Positions 1 to 6,079 of a DNA stretch of 12,655 nucleotides are shown here, one piece after another. The notes beneath the pieces were generated by a model. That model was given only the letters and a program-made list of their open reading frames with translations, searched no databases and was not told the DNA's origin. Position numbers and translations under genes: made by a program. The stretch's first letter is position 1; the number at the start of each line of letters is the position of its first letter. The stretch is from Candidatus Saccharibacteria bacterium UBA6258 (GTDB lineage Bacteria; Patescibacteriota; Saccharimonadia; Saccharimonadales; Saccharimonadaceae), in the NCBI GenBank assembly GCA_002441145.1, contig DJVK01000005.1, positions 1 to 12,655 on the forward strand. Reading direction: 5' to 3'.

Positions 1-282
1 ATCGCTTTCGATGGCTGCCAACGTCTTGCCGTCGCCATTCTGCGCTTCAAGGGCGGCACGTGCGACCGGGTTCTCATCCCAGAAGATTTTGTTGCCATCT
101 AATAATTCGCTTAGTCGGGCGTGGTCGTGATGAACGACACCTTCATAAGTAGCGATTTCGTTAAAGTCCCAGTCGGTTACTATCGCGGCGACTTCGAGAA
201 TTTCATCGCGCGCTGGGTCGAGGCCTGTCATTTCAAGGTCGACCCATAGTAATCGTTTTGGTTTAAAAGGTGGTTTAGTCAT
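1..282 (-). CDS. orn: Oligoribonuclease, N-terminal part (runs off window)
   Basis: This is the first 94 codons of a DEDDh-family 3'-5' exonuclease that degrades 2-5 nt RNA oligomers to mononucleotides in the cytoplasm. The protein starts MTKPPFKPKRLLWVDLEMTG; the WVDLEMTGLDP segment (residues 13-23) is the Exo I motif of Orn, with the first catalytic acidic pair at D15 and E17. It is followed by the usual helix and strand DEILEVAAIVTDWDFN. Exo II, Exo III and the C-terminus lie outside the window, so the rest of the active site cannot be checked. The ATG at 282 has no Shine-Dalgarno; an extended -10 (TGCTACACT) ends 6 nt before it, so the mRNA is probably leaderless. The metalloprotease-like gene lies 22 nt upstream on the same strand. 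Identification is from the motif and is confident; other DEDDh exonucleases rarely carry DLEMTGLD. Confidence 0.92.
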   Translation of the reverse strand, partial: MTKPPFKPKRLLWVDLEMTGLDPARDEILEVAAIVTDWDFNEIATYEGVVHHDHARLSELLDGNKIFWDENPVARAALEAQNGDGKTLAAIESD

Positions 283-288
283 ATATTA

Positions 289-297
289 AGTGTAGCA
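289..297 (-). promoter_or_regulatory. Extended -10 promoter of orn
   Basis: On the minus strand the sequence reads TGCTACACT, then six bases, then the orn ATG. TGN upstream of a -10-like hexamer is the extended -10 pattern. No convincing -35 was seen. A start site about 7 nt after the hexamer would fall on the A of the ATG. Confidence 0.55.
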
Positions 298-304
298 TCA
301 TCTA

Positions 305-1747
305 CTATGCAGCGATGAGACCTGCGTCTGAATTACTGACATCTTCATTAAACAGTTCGTCGCGCTTATAGTAACTTGTTGCCGCAGCAAGCCATTGTGC
401 TTCACTGACGTTAGAATCGGCACGATTAGCATATCGATAGTTTGCTGTAATCAATTCGTCACAAAATGCGCCAATCGCTCCGAACGTATAGTGATCTGCT
501 TGCTCTTCGTACGAATCGAGAAGCGACTGATGAGTAAGCTCTTTGAGCAACGTGATGATCGTGGTGCCGTCTTTGCTTGTAGCACCGGGGAATGCTGCGA
601 CGAGCTTATCATTCAGCCGTTCAATAGCATCATCGATATCTTCACTCTTAGCAAAGTGAACCGCTGTAAAATCAGCAATGGGAATCTTCTCTAAACCGAA
701 GCTTGCTAGCACGGCAAGCAGCTGTCGGCCACCTCGATATTCCCCGTCCTGAATATCTAATCTATCAAACGTCTCACTCTCATCAGTCGATGTGAGCGCT
801 AAGTATTCTGTCATTGCTTCATTCAATCGCTGCCCCGTCGTGCCCACTTGCCAGCCAAACTGTTTTTCAAATCCATACATCTTGTCGCGGTCATGCCAAG
901 ACACAGGCTTGTCGGCATCATTAGGCATATCACGCATACCACTCATAGCGTGAAAAATCTCATGCGTTATTGTTAGATTGTGCGGATCTAAATAAGAGTT
1001 GAGCGCGAAAGGCGCGAGATGCACGACTTCAGCGTCCTTATTTGATAAATACGTCCCCATCGTACCGCGCCAAGCAGTCAATGGCCCGTCGTCGATAACT
1101 ATTTCAAGATTATCAAGTCGAGCGAGATTGCGTGCAGCCGATTCGGGAACAATCCCCCGCTCGATTAGCCGCTCAAAGCGATGGGTAAATTGTTGAATAA
1201 TTTCAGGCTTTTGTTCCGTAATTTTGGTGGTTAAATTAGCGAGTTGCGCGTTATACCATTCCAAAAAGTTCATGCGCGTATCTTGATTAACAATAAATTC
1301 GTTCGAATGCGAGTCCGTTGCGGTTAGGTACTGCAGATAATCCGTGACTGTCGATCCTTGTTCATCCTTTGGGATACCTAGCTGGGAATACAGCCACTCA
1401 TTTGATAACTGAGATCCAATAAAACTATTCGTAGCATCCCTTTCGGCACCTTTAAGGCCGGCAAGGTTGCGCGTAATCGCATCGACGCGTTCCCGCGACT
1501 GGCGATTATCTAACTCCTGTCGATCATTAACTACTGCATCGTCAACTTCTTGAAGGGCCAGCAGCACTGCGTCACGGCCAATACCAGTCCTATACTTTGA
1601 TACATGACGTTTGGCATCAGGATCACCAAAAACCTCCCCCGTTTCAAGGCCTGCGACTTCTCCATTAGTCTGACGAGTAAAATCCTCTGCAGAAACCTCA
1701 GGGGTCAGGTGGAGAATAGCTTTATTGTGATCATGATCGTGTGCCAT
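305..1747 (-). CDS. HExxH zinc-metalloprotease-like protein, 480 aa
   Basis: I do not recognise the family, but the protein carries a zincin signature. HEIFH at residues 262-266 is the HExxH motif with two His ligands and the catalytic Glu. About 44 residues later LNEAMTEYLAL (308-318) supplies a plausible third ligand: E310 in the NEAxxE context matches the gluzincin (thermolysin-like) second helix. No signal peptide or membrane segment is visible, so it is probably cytoplasmic unless exported by another route. The N-terminus is His/Asp-rich (MAHDHDHN), a possible extra metal-binding patch. Residues 60-200 are charged and mainly helical; the C-terminal 160 residues after the zincin core are unassigned. 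It is a single gene with its own promoter (TTGACT-17-TAATAT) and a weak Shine-Dalgarno (AAAAGG, 10 nt before ATG). It ends in TAG 22 nt before orn. Substrate unknown; peptidase activity is inferred only from the motif. Confidence 0.72.
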   Translation of the reverse strand: MAHDHDHNKAILHLTPEVSAEDFTRQTNGEVAGLETGEVFGDPDAKRHVSKYRTGIGRDAVLLALQEVDDAVVNDRQELDNRQSRERVDAITRNLAGLKGAERDATNSFIGSQLSNEWLYSQLGIPKDEQGSTVTDYLQYLTATDSHSNEFIVNQDTRMNFLEWYNAQLANLTTKITEQKPEIIQQFTHRFERLIERGIVPESAARNLARLDNLEIVIDDGPLTAWRGTMGTYLSNKDAEVVHLAPFALNSYLDPHNLTITHEIFHAMSGMRDMPNDADKPVSWHDRDKMYGFEKQFGWQVGTTGQRLNEAMTEYLALTSTDESETFDRLDIQDGEYRGGRQLLAVLASFGLEKIPIADFTAVHFAKSEDIDDAIERLNDKLVAAFPGATSKDGTTIITLLKELTHQSLLDSYEEQADHYTFGAIGAFCDELITANYRYANRADSNVSEAQWLAAATSYYKRDELFNEDVSNSDAGLIAA

Positions 1748-1774
1748 GGTGCGTAAACCTTTTATTATACTTCG

Positions 1775-1803
1775 ATATTAGCACAAATTTGCTAAAAAGT
1801 CAA
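1775..1803 (-). promoter_or_regulatory. Promoter of the metalloprotease-like gene
   Basis: The minus strand shows TTGACT (1803-1798), a 17-bp spacer, and TAATAT (1780-1775) preceded by TGC, i.e. both -35 and extended -10 elements. A second -10-like TATAAT lies at 1769-1764. Unlike most promoters here it leaves a leader of roughly 20 nt carrying a weak AAAAGG ribosome site. Confidence 0.65.
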
Positions 1804-1846
1804 TAAAGCATGACCATCATACTATCTGTTAGGGCCTGTCTACGGA

Positions 1847-2290
1847 CTAGGATTTTTTCTTGTCGATGCGATCGAGCTTTGCCAAATGAACAACGAGGTA
1901 AATGACGAGCGCCGTGGCGAGCAGCGTAATGAGTGACGCAAGGATTGCACCCCAGCCAATTGCGACTTCTTTGTTGCCGTCTGCTGCGGGCAAGAGCACC
2001 CACTTCAAGCTATTCAAATCGACACCGCGCGTCAAAAGCGCAACGAGGGGCGAAATAAATTGATCGACGATCACCTTCACGCTTGCGCCGGCAGCGGTAC
2101 CAATCGCAAGACCGACCGCCAAGCCAATAACACCTTGCTCGCGGACAAAGTTAAAGAATCCTGCCGCCTGCCCTCGTGTCATTTCACTTGCTTTCGCCTT
2201 TGCCGCTGCAGTCTTAGCTGTCGCTGCTGCGCGCTTAGCTTCGACAGCGCTAGCTGCCGCTGATTTAGTCGCAGTTTGTTTTGTTGCCAT
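1847..2290 (-). CDS. mscL: MscL-type mechanosensitive channel with Ala/Lys-rich N-terminal tail
   Basis: Large-conductance mechanosensitive channel subunit, which opens under membrane tension to release solutes during hypo-osmotic shock. The MscL core starts near residue 44: FFNFVREQGVIGLAVGLAIG matches the family's F-x-x-F-x-x-x-x-V-x-x-LAVG-x-IG pore helix, and TM1 spans roughly 53-85. A short periplasmic loop (86-110) is followed by TM2 (111-136). The protein is 147 aa against about 136 in E. coli, but distributed differently: residues 1-40 are almost only Ala, Lys, Thr and Ser, resembling a histone H1-like basic tail, while the cytoplasmic C-terminal helix bundle is reduced to a short Lys-rich end. 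A strong Shine-Dalgarno AAGGAG (2303-2298) lies 7 nt before the ATG. The gene follows argS by 35 nt with no terminator, so it is probably cotranscribed with it. Ends in TAG. Confidence 0.85.
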   Translation of the reverse strand: MATKQTATKSAAASAVEAKRAAATAKTAAAKAKASEMTRGQAAGFFNFVREQGVIGLAVGLAIGTAAGASVKVIVDQFISPLVALLTRGVDLNSLKWVLLPAADGNKEVAIGWGAILASLITLLATALVIYLVVHLAKLDRIDKKKS

Positions 2291-2325
2291 TTGAATGCTC
2301 CTTATATCATTTCTTGTTGATGCGA

Positions 2326-4020
2326 TTACATTTGCGATGGAACTTCGATACCTAGTAGGCCGAGACCGTGCCCGAATACGTGGCTAACTTTATCGAGTAT
2401 ATTCAAGCGTGCCGCCTTATCGGCTGGCGCAACCGCAGCCGTGGCGACTGGCGTCTGCTCGTAGTAGCGATTCATTTCGCGTGCTAGCTCGTATAGGTAA
2501 TTAGCAACTTTATGCGGTTCTAGGTCGCGTGCAGCCACGCGCACGACTTCTGGGTATTCAAGCAGCTTAGCAATCACCTGCTTTTCTGTGTCAAACCCGT
2601 AGTCGGGGCTTATGCTGCGATCACCGATGTTATCACGCAATATTTTGTTCACACGCACAGCAGCATACTGGATGTATGGGCCGCTGAATCCGGTCAAAGC
2701 AAAGATGGTATTCCAGTCGAACAAAATATTAGTGCGACGATCGGCGGCAAAGTCGCTGAACTTAATTGCCCCAAGGGCAATCTTGGCAACATCTTCTTCG
2801 CTAACATCGCGGCCAGCCGTCACTTCGCGCGCCTTGGCTTCGGCTTGGTTAAGCAGCTCTTCCATAAGTACGACACCCTTACGGCTGCTCATTTTTTCGC
2901 GGGTACCATCTTCGTTTATCTGGTCGATAACGCCAAACCATAGGTGGTACAGTTCGGTCGTAATACCAAGCTTTTTGGCCATCGCGAATAATTGCATAAA
3001 GTAAAACTGTTGTTCAGCACCCACGCAATACACCACCTTATCTGGGTGCCATGTTTCTTCACGGAATAATATAGTGGCCAAGTCACTCGTTGCGTACAGC
3101 GCCGCACCATTAGATTTTTGCACCAGTAGCGGCACGTCGAACCCAACATCGTCGAGCGGTACGATAATCGAACCATCGTCATTCTGTTTGGCAACGCCCT
3201 CACCTATCAGTCGCTGCACAGCTTCTTTACCTTTAGGAACGAAGAAGGACTCGCCATACTCATGATCAGTGCTAATTTTTAGTCGCGCCATCACCTGGTG
3301 TATGTGGTCCATCGAGATTTCATTAAATCGTTTGCTGTAACTCAGCGCCTCTTCGTCACCTTGTTCAAGTTTTAGTAGCCATTGCTGTACTTGGTCGGCC
3401 ATTTCGTTGCCACCAGCTTCGGCTTCGTCTTTAAGCGCCTTTTTGGTAGCAATGTACACACGTCCAAGTTCGTATACGCCACCTTTTTCGAGTGCATCAT
3501 CATTACTAAACATCTGAAAACCGACGACCCAAATGCCGAATGGCGCACCGTAATCACCTAAGTGGTTATCAGTAATGACATTCCAGCCCGTTGCGAGCAT
3601 CAACTGGCGTACGGCCCAACCCTGATTGCCTGGGCGCAAGTGGCCCACACTGTATGGTTTAGCAACGTTAGGGCTAGGGTATTCGACAATGACGGTTTTG
3701 CCGTAGCCATCCAAATTATTACCATAGTCTGCATTCCAAGCACTATCGAGCAAAGCAAATTGCGAGCGTGCCGCGACACGTACGTTAATGAACCCGGGGC
3801 CAGCAATCGTAACCTCCGAAAAATCGTCTGATTCACGCAATTTTGCGGCCAGCTCTTCGGCAATCTCGCGAGGGTTTTTACTGAGTGGTTTTGCGAGTTG
3901 CATAGCCACATTAGTGGCGTAATCGCCAAATTTCACGTCAGGACGGTCCAGCCGTACGGTGACATCCTGGTTATACAGTTGCTGTACGGCGAGTTCGATT
4001 TGACGTGAAATATGTTCCAT
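2326..4020 (-). CDS. argS: Arginyl-tRNA synthetase
   Basis: Class Ia synthetase that charges tRNA-Arg with arginine using ATP. The 564-residue length is normal. Domains: N-terminal Add1-like tRNA-recognition domain (about 1-105); Rossmann catalytic domain with SPNVAKPYSVGHLRPGN, where VGHL (125-128) is the HIGH motif and SPN-x-x-KP the arginine/ATP binding signature; HLGDYGAPFG (153-162), equivalent to the family's DWG-x-QFG; and KMSSRKG (376-382), the KMSKS-type loop. The anticodon-binding DALR domain occupies about 440-564, with the family's FSGPYIQYAAVR at 445-456 and a hydrophobic GLLGIEVPSQM end. The ATG at 4020 sits 8 nt after an extended -10 (TGGTATAAT) and has no good Shine-Dalgarno, pointing to a leaderless or near-leaderless mRNA. 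The 49-aa gene is 44 nt upstream; mscL follows 35 nt downstream. Confidence 0.97.
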   Translation of the reverse strand: MEHISRQIELAVQQLYNQDVTVRLDRPDVKFGDYATNVAMQLAKPLSKNPREIAEELAAKLRESDDFSEVTIAGPGFINVRVAARSQFALLDSAWNADYGNNLDGYGKTVIVEYPSPNVAKPYSVGHLRPGNQGWAVRQLMLATGWNVITDNHLGDYGAPFGIWVVGFQMFSNDDALEKGGVYELGRVYIATKKALKDEAEAGGNEMADQVQQWLLKLEQGDEEALSYSKRFNEISMDHIHQVMARLKISTDHEYGESFFVPKGKEAVQRLIGEGVAKQNDDGSIIVPLDDVGFDVPLLVQKSNGAALYATSDLATILFREETWHPDKVVYCVGAEQQFYFMQLFAMAKKLGITTELYHLWFGVIDQINEDGTREKMSSRKGVVLMEELLNQAEAKAREVTAGRDVSEEDVAKIALGAIKFSDFAADRRTNILFDWNTIFALTGFSGPYIQYAAVRVNKILRDNIGDRSISPDYGFDTEKQVIAKLLEYPEVVRVAARDLEPHKVANYLYELAREMNRYYEQTPVATAAVAPADKAARLNILDKVSHVFGHGLGLLGIEVPSQM

Positions 4021-4028
4021 AATTCCCT

Positions 4029-4037
4029 ATTATACCA
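4029..4037 (-). promoter_or_regulatory. Extended -10 promoter of argS
   Basis: The minus strand reads TGGTATAAT (4037-4029), a perfect -10 hexamer with the TGN extension, followed by 8 nt and the argS ATG. No convincing -35 is present, which is normal for extended -10 promoters. Confidence 0.7.
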
Positions 4038-4064
4038 GAGGTACGAAAGGGCCTGTGGATTTGA

Positions 4065-4214
4065 CTACGCTTCTTCGTCTTCGACTAAGAAATCTGCCTG
4101 CCTATAAAGTGCGACCGGTGCGATTCCACGGACGTTTTTTAATACGTATCGTAATACGTCGACGTCGTCGCGATTCACATTGTCAGATTCTGGTGTTTGT
4201 TTTTCTTCTGCCAT
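4065..4214 (-). CDS. Uncharacterised 49-aa acidic microprotein
   Basis: A short open frame beginning MAEEKQTPESDNVNRDDVDV, with a predicted helix or helix-strand core LRYVLKNVRGIAPVALYRQA (residues 21-40) and the end DFLVEDEEA before TAG. The protein has charged, probably disordered ends around a compact middle, and no Cys, signal peptide or membrane segment. I do not recognise it. The case for it being real is the promoter: TTGACA, 17 bp, TAATAT lies directly upstream and the expected start site falls on the A of the ATG, so the transcript would be leaderless. It lies between pyrG (42 nt upstream) and argS (44 nt downstream), each of which has its own promoter. An alternative is that the promoter makes a small untranslated RNA of about 150-200 nt. 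Confidence 0.62.
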   Translation of the reverse strand: MAEEKQTPESDNVNRDDVDVLRYVLKNVRGIAPVALYRQADFLVEDEEA

Positions 4215-4220
4215 ATTTGC

Positions 4221-4249
4221 ATATTAGCATAAACGGCATGAAATGTCAA
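4221..4249 (-). promoter_or_regulatory. Near-perfect sigma70 promoter for the 49-aa gene
   Basis: On the minus strand: TTGACA (4249-4244), exactly 17 bp, then TAATAT (4226-4221); one mismatch to the 12-base consensus. Six bases follow, then the ATG at 4214. This is the strongest promoter visible in the window, and it begins just after the pyrG stop codon. Confidence 0.8.
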
Positions 4250-4256
4250 TGATACA

Positions 4257-5879
4257 CTAGGCTGCAACAGAGGTAGATTGCTTTGTCGCAACAGGCTGTT
4301 TTGCACTGACGGCAGCAGCGATAAGTCCGCTAAACAGCGGGTGCGGACGCGTTGGACGTGAGCGGAATTCTGGGTGCGCTTGTGTGGCAATAAAGTACGG
4401 GTGTTCAGGGGCCTCGATGAATTCAACTAACTTCCCGTCTGGCGATGTACCGCTAACGACAACTCCACCCTCTTCGATATTCTTCAAGAACTTTTGATTC
4501 ACTTCGTAACGGTGACGATGACGCTCAATAATATCGGTTGCTTCGTAAACGTTTGCCGCCAAGCTACCTGGCTTGAGTTGTGCCGGGTAATCACCTAGCC
4601 GTAACGTACCGCCGGTTGATTCTTTGCCCTGCTGACCATCCATGATGTACACCACGTTACTTGGCGTGTCGCTGAATTCCGTACTATTCGCGTCGGCGAG
4701 ACCAGATCGGCGCGCCGCAGCGATAACCGCAGTTTGTAAACCGAGGCAGATACCGAGATATGGTTTTTTAGTCGTTAGCGCATAGTCGGCGGCGGCAATC
4801 TTGCCTTCGATGCCACGCGAACCAAACCCACCAGGAACAAGAAGCCCATCCACTGCGTCAAAATCTTCCTTGGTAGCGGTTTCGGCATTAATCCACTTGA
4901 TATCAAGGCCGACGCCCTGGTTCCATGCCGCTGCTTTAAGTGATTCGAGTACAGAGATGTACGTATCTTCGTTATCCATGTATTTCGCGACCAGGCCGAT
5001 ACTGATTGATGTCTCGGGCACAGCTTTTTGACGGAGTACTAAATCGTGCCATTTAGTTAAATCAGGCTCGGTAGTGTCGCCAACGAATGTATCGAGAATC
5101 GGTCGTAGCGAGCTGCTGGCGATAATTTCAGGAATCTTAAAGACACTGTCGACGTTTGGCATCAATAACACCGCGTCGTCAGACACGCCGCCGAACATTG
5201 CAATCTTGCTACGGACCGATTCGGGCGCAGGAGCGTCTGAACGCACAATAACGACGTCTGGCACGATGCCGAAGCCACGTAGGTCATTTAACGCGTTCTG
5301 CGCAGGCTTAGACTTAAATTCTTTGCTTGTACCGATAAATGGTACGTACACGACGTGCACATATAAGGCATTTTCGCGACCAACTTGGCGACCGAATTCG
5401 CGAAAGGCTTCGACATAGCTTAGGCCTTCGTAGTCACCAATCGTTCCACCAAGTTCAACGATGTGTACGTCCGAGCCGGCACTCGAAGCGGTGATCTCGC
5501 GCTTTATAGCGCCAGTGAGATGAGGAACTAACTGCACCGTCTTACCGCCAAACTTGCCTGCACGCTCATCTTCGATGAGTTCACGCAAAAGACGGCCCGA
5601 AAGCGTTGCGCTTTGCTGGGTGACTTCGATATCCAAAAAGCGCTCATAGTGCCCAAGATCCAAGTCGGTCTCGGCCCCATCGCGCGTGACAAAACATTCT
5701 CCGTGTTCGGCAGGATTCAAAAGGCCCGCATCCACATTGAGATACGGGTCGCACTTTTGAATGGAAATAGAACTACCCTTTGCCTGCAAGACTGCACCAA
5801 TGCTTGCCGCGGTAATTCCCTTTCCAACCCCCGAGAGAACACCCCCCGTTACAAATATATATTTTGTCTGTTTTGCCAT
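4257..5879 (-). CDS. pyrG: CTP synthase (glutamine-hydrolysing)
   Basis: Makes CTP from UTP, ATP and glutamine, the last step of pyrimidine nucleotide synthesis. Numbering from the chosen start (540 aa): MAKQTKYIFVTGGVLSGVGKG carries the synthetase P-loop (K20); ECFVTRDGAETDLDLGHYERF (61-81) is the conserved nucleotide/Mg site; KSKPAQNA (189-196) corresponds to the UTP/CTP-binding KTKPTQHS, with Asn in place of the usual His. The C-terminal class I amidotransferase has GGFGSRG (351-357), the nucleophile in LGICLGLQ (C378), and the His-Glu pair in QAHPEFRSRP (H502, E504). A start at 5897 would add MERKLD, but CTP synthases begin directly before the YIFVTGG strand and GGAGAGG (5895-5889) lies 9 nt upstream of the 5879 ATG, so I chose that. 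NrdR-like boxes overlie its promoter (see that entry). Ends in TAG. Confidence 0.95.
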   Translation of the reverse strand: MAKQTKYIFVTGGVLSGVGKGITAASIGAVLQAKGSSISIQKCDPYLNVDAGLLNPAEHGECFVTRDGAETDLDLGHYERFLDIEVTQQSATLSGRLLRELIEDERAGKFGGKTVQLVPHLTGAIKREITASSAGSDVHIVELGGTIGDYEGLSYVEAFREFGRQVGRENALYVHVVYVPFIGTSKEFKSKPAQNALNDLRGFGIVPDVVIVRSDAPAPESVRSKIAMFGGVSDDAVLLMPNVDSVFKIPEIIASSSLRPILDTFVGDTTEPDLTKWHDLVLRQKAVPETSISIGLVAKYMDNEDTYISVLESLKAAAWNQGVGLDIKWINAETATKEDFDAVDGLLVPGGFGSRGIEGKIAAADYALTTKKPYLGICLGLQTAVIAAARRSGLADANSTEFSDTPSNVVYIMDGQQGKESTGGTLRLGDYPAQLKPGSLAANVYEATDIIERHRHRYEVNQKFLKNIEEGGVVVSGTSPDGKLVEFIEAPEHPYFIATQAHPEFRSRPTRPHPLFSGLIAAAVSAKQPVATKQSTSVAA

Positions 5880-5888
5880 GTCTAGTTT

Positions 5889-5895
5889 CCTCTCC
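5889..5895 (-). promoter_or_regulatory. Shine-Dalgarno that decides the pyrG start
   Basis: The minus strand reads GGAGAGG followed by 9 nt and the ATG at 5879. The site overlaps codons 1-3 of the alternative upstream ATG (5897), which lies only 8 nt after the -10 box. Both starts could be used; the internal one fits the family's N-terminus. Confidence 0.5.
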
Positions 5896-5905
5896 ATGGG
5901 ATTTC

Positions 5906-5914
5906 ATTATAGCA
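5906..5914 (-). promoter_or_regulatory. Extended -10 promoter of pyrG
   Basis: TGCTATAAT on the minus strand (5914-5906), a perfect extended -10. The position where a -35 would lie (about 5929-5934) has no consensus and is covered by an NrdR-like box, so a bound repressor would compete with RNA polymerase. Confidence 0.7.
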
Positions 5915-5929
5915 CGTCGCTGTACAGGT

Positions 5930-5978
5930 ACGCTATATGTAGCGTGTCATGTTGTGTATTCTACCCTATATGCAGTTG
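5930..5978. promoter_or_regulatory. Pair of NrdR-like boxes upstream of pyrG
   Basis: Box 1 (5930-5945) is ACGCTATATGTAGCGT: 6-bp perfect inverted arms and full agreement with the invariant positions of the NrdR consensus acaCwAtATaTwGtgt. It shares all but one base, including the following GT, with the perfect box upstream of nrdA at 10526. Box 2 (5963-5978), ACCCTATATGCAGTTG, is weaker. Offset is 33 bp, one more than the pairs at nrdA. The pair lies over and upstream of the pyrG -35 region and downstream of the nrdB terminator, so pyrG is the only obvious target. Confidence 0.6.
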
Positions 5979-6038
5979 AGAGACTCTAACCTTAGTGCAT
6001 TAGCAAGCACATCGATTAATTCATATCTACTGGCTATT

Positions 6039-6076
6039 ATATCAAAAACGGCTCAATTACGAGCCGTTTTTGATAT
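6039..6076 (-). terminator. Rho-independent terminator after nrdB
   Basis: A 16-bp perfect inverted repeat (6039-6054 with 6061-6076) with a 6-nt loop; the GC core GGCTC/GAGCC is followed by five T on the minus strand, directly after the nrdB stop. The A5/T5 symmetry lets it work in both directions, but no plus-strand gene ends here. Confidence 0.92.
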
Positions 6077-6079
6077 CAA

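Noticed and set aside
395..694. Plus-strand frames inside the metalloprotease, argS, pyrG and nrdA genes
   Set aside because: They lie opposite genes with clear family motifs, have no promoters or ribosome sites, and give compositions typical of antisense reading.
1748..1846. Terminator after mscL
   Set aside because: No GC-rich stem followed by a T run was found in this gap; what stands out is the promoter of the metalloprotease-like gene.
4055..4252. 65-codon plus-strand frame between argS and pyrG
   Set aside because: It is the antisense shadow of the 49-aa gene, is Arg-rich in an unlikely way, and has no ribosome site or promoter.
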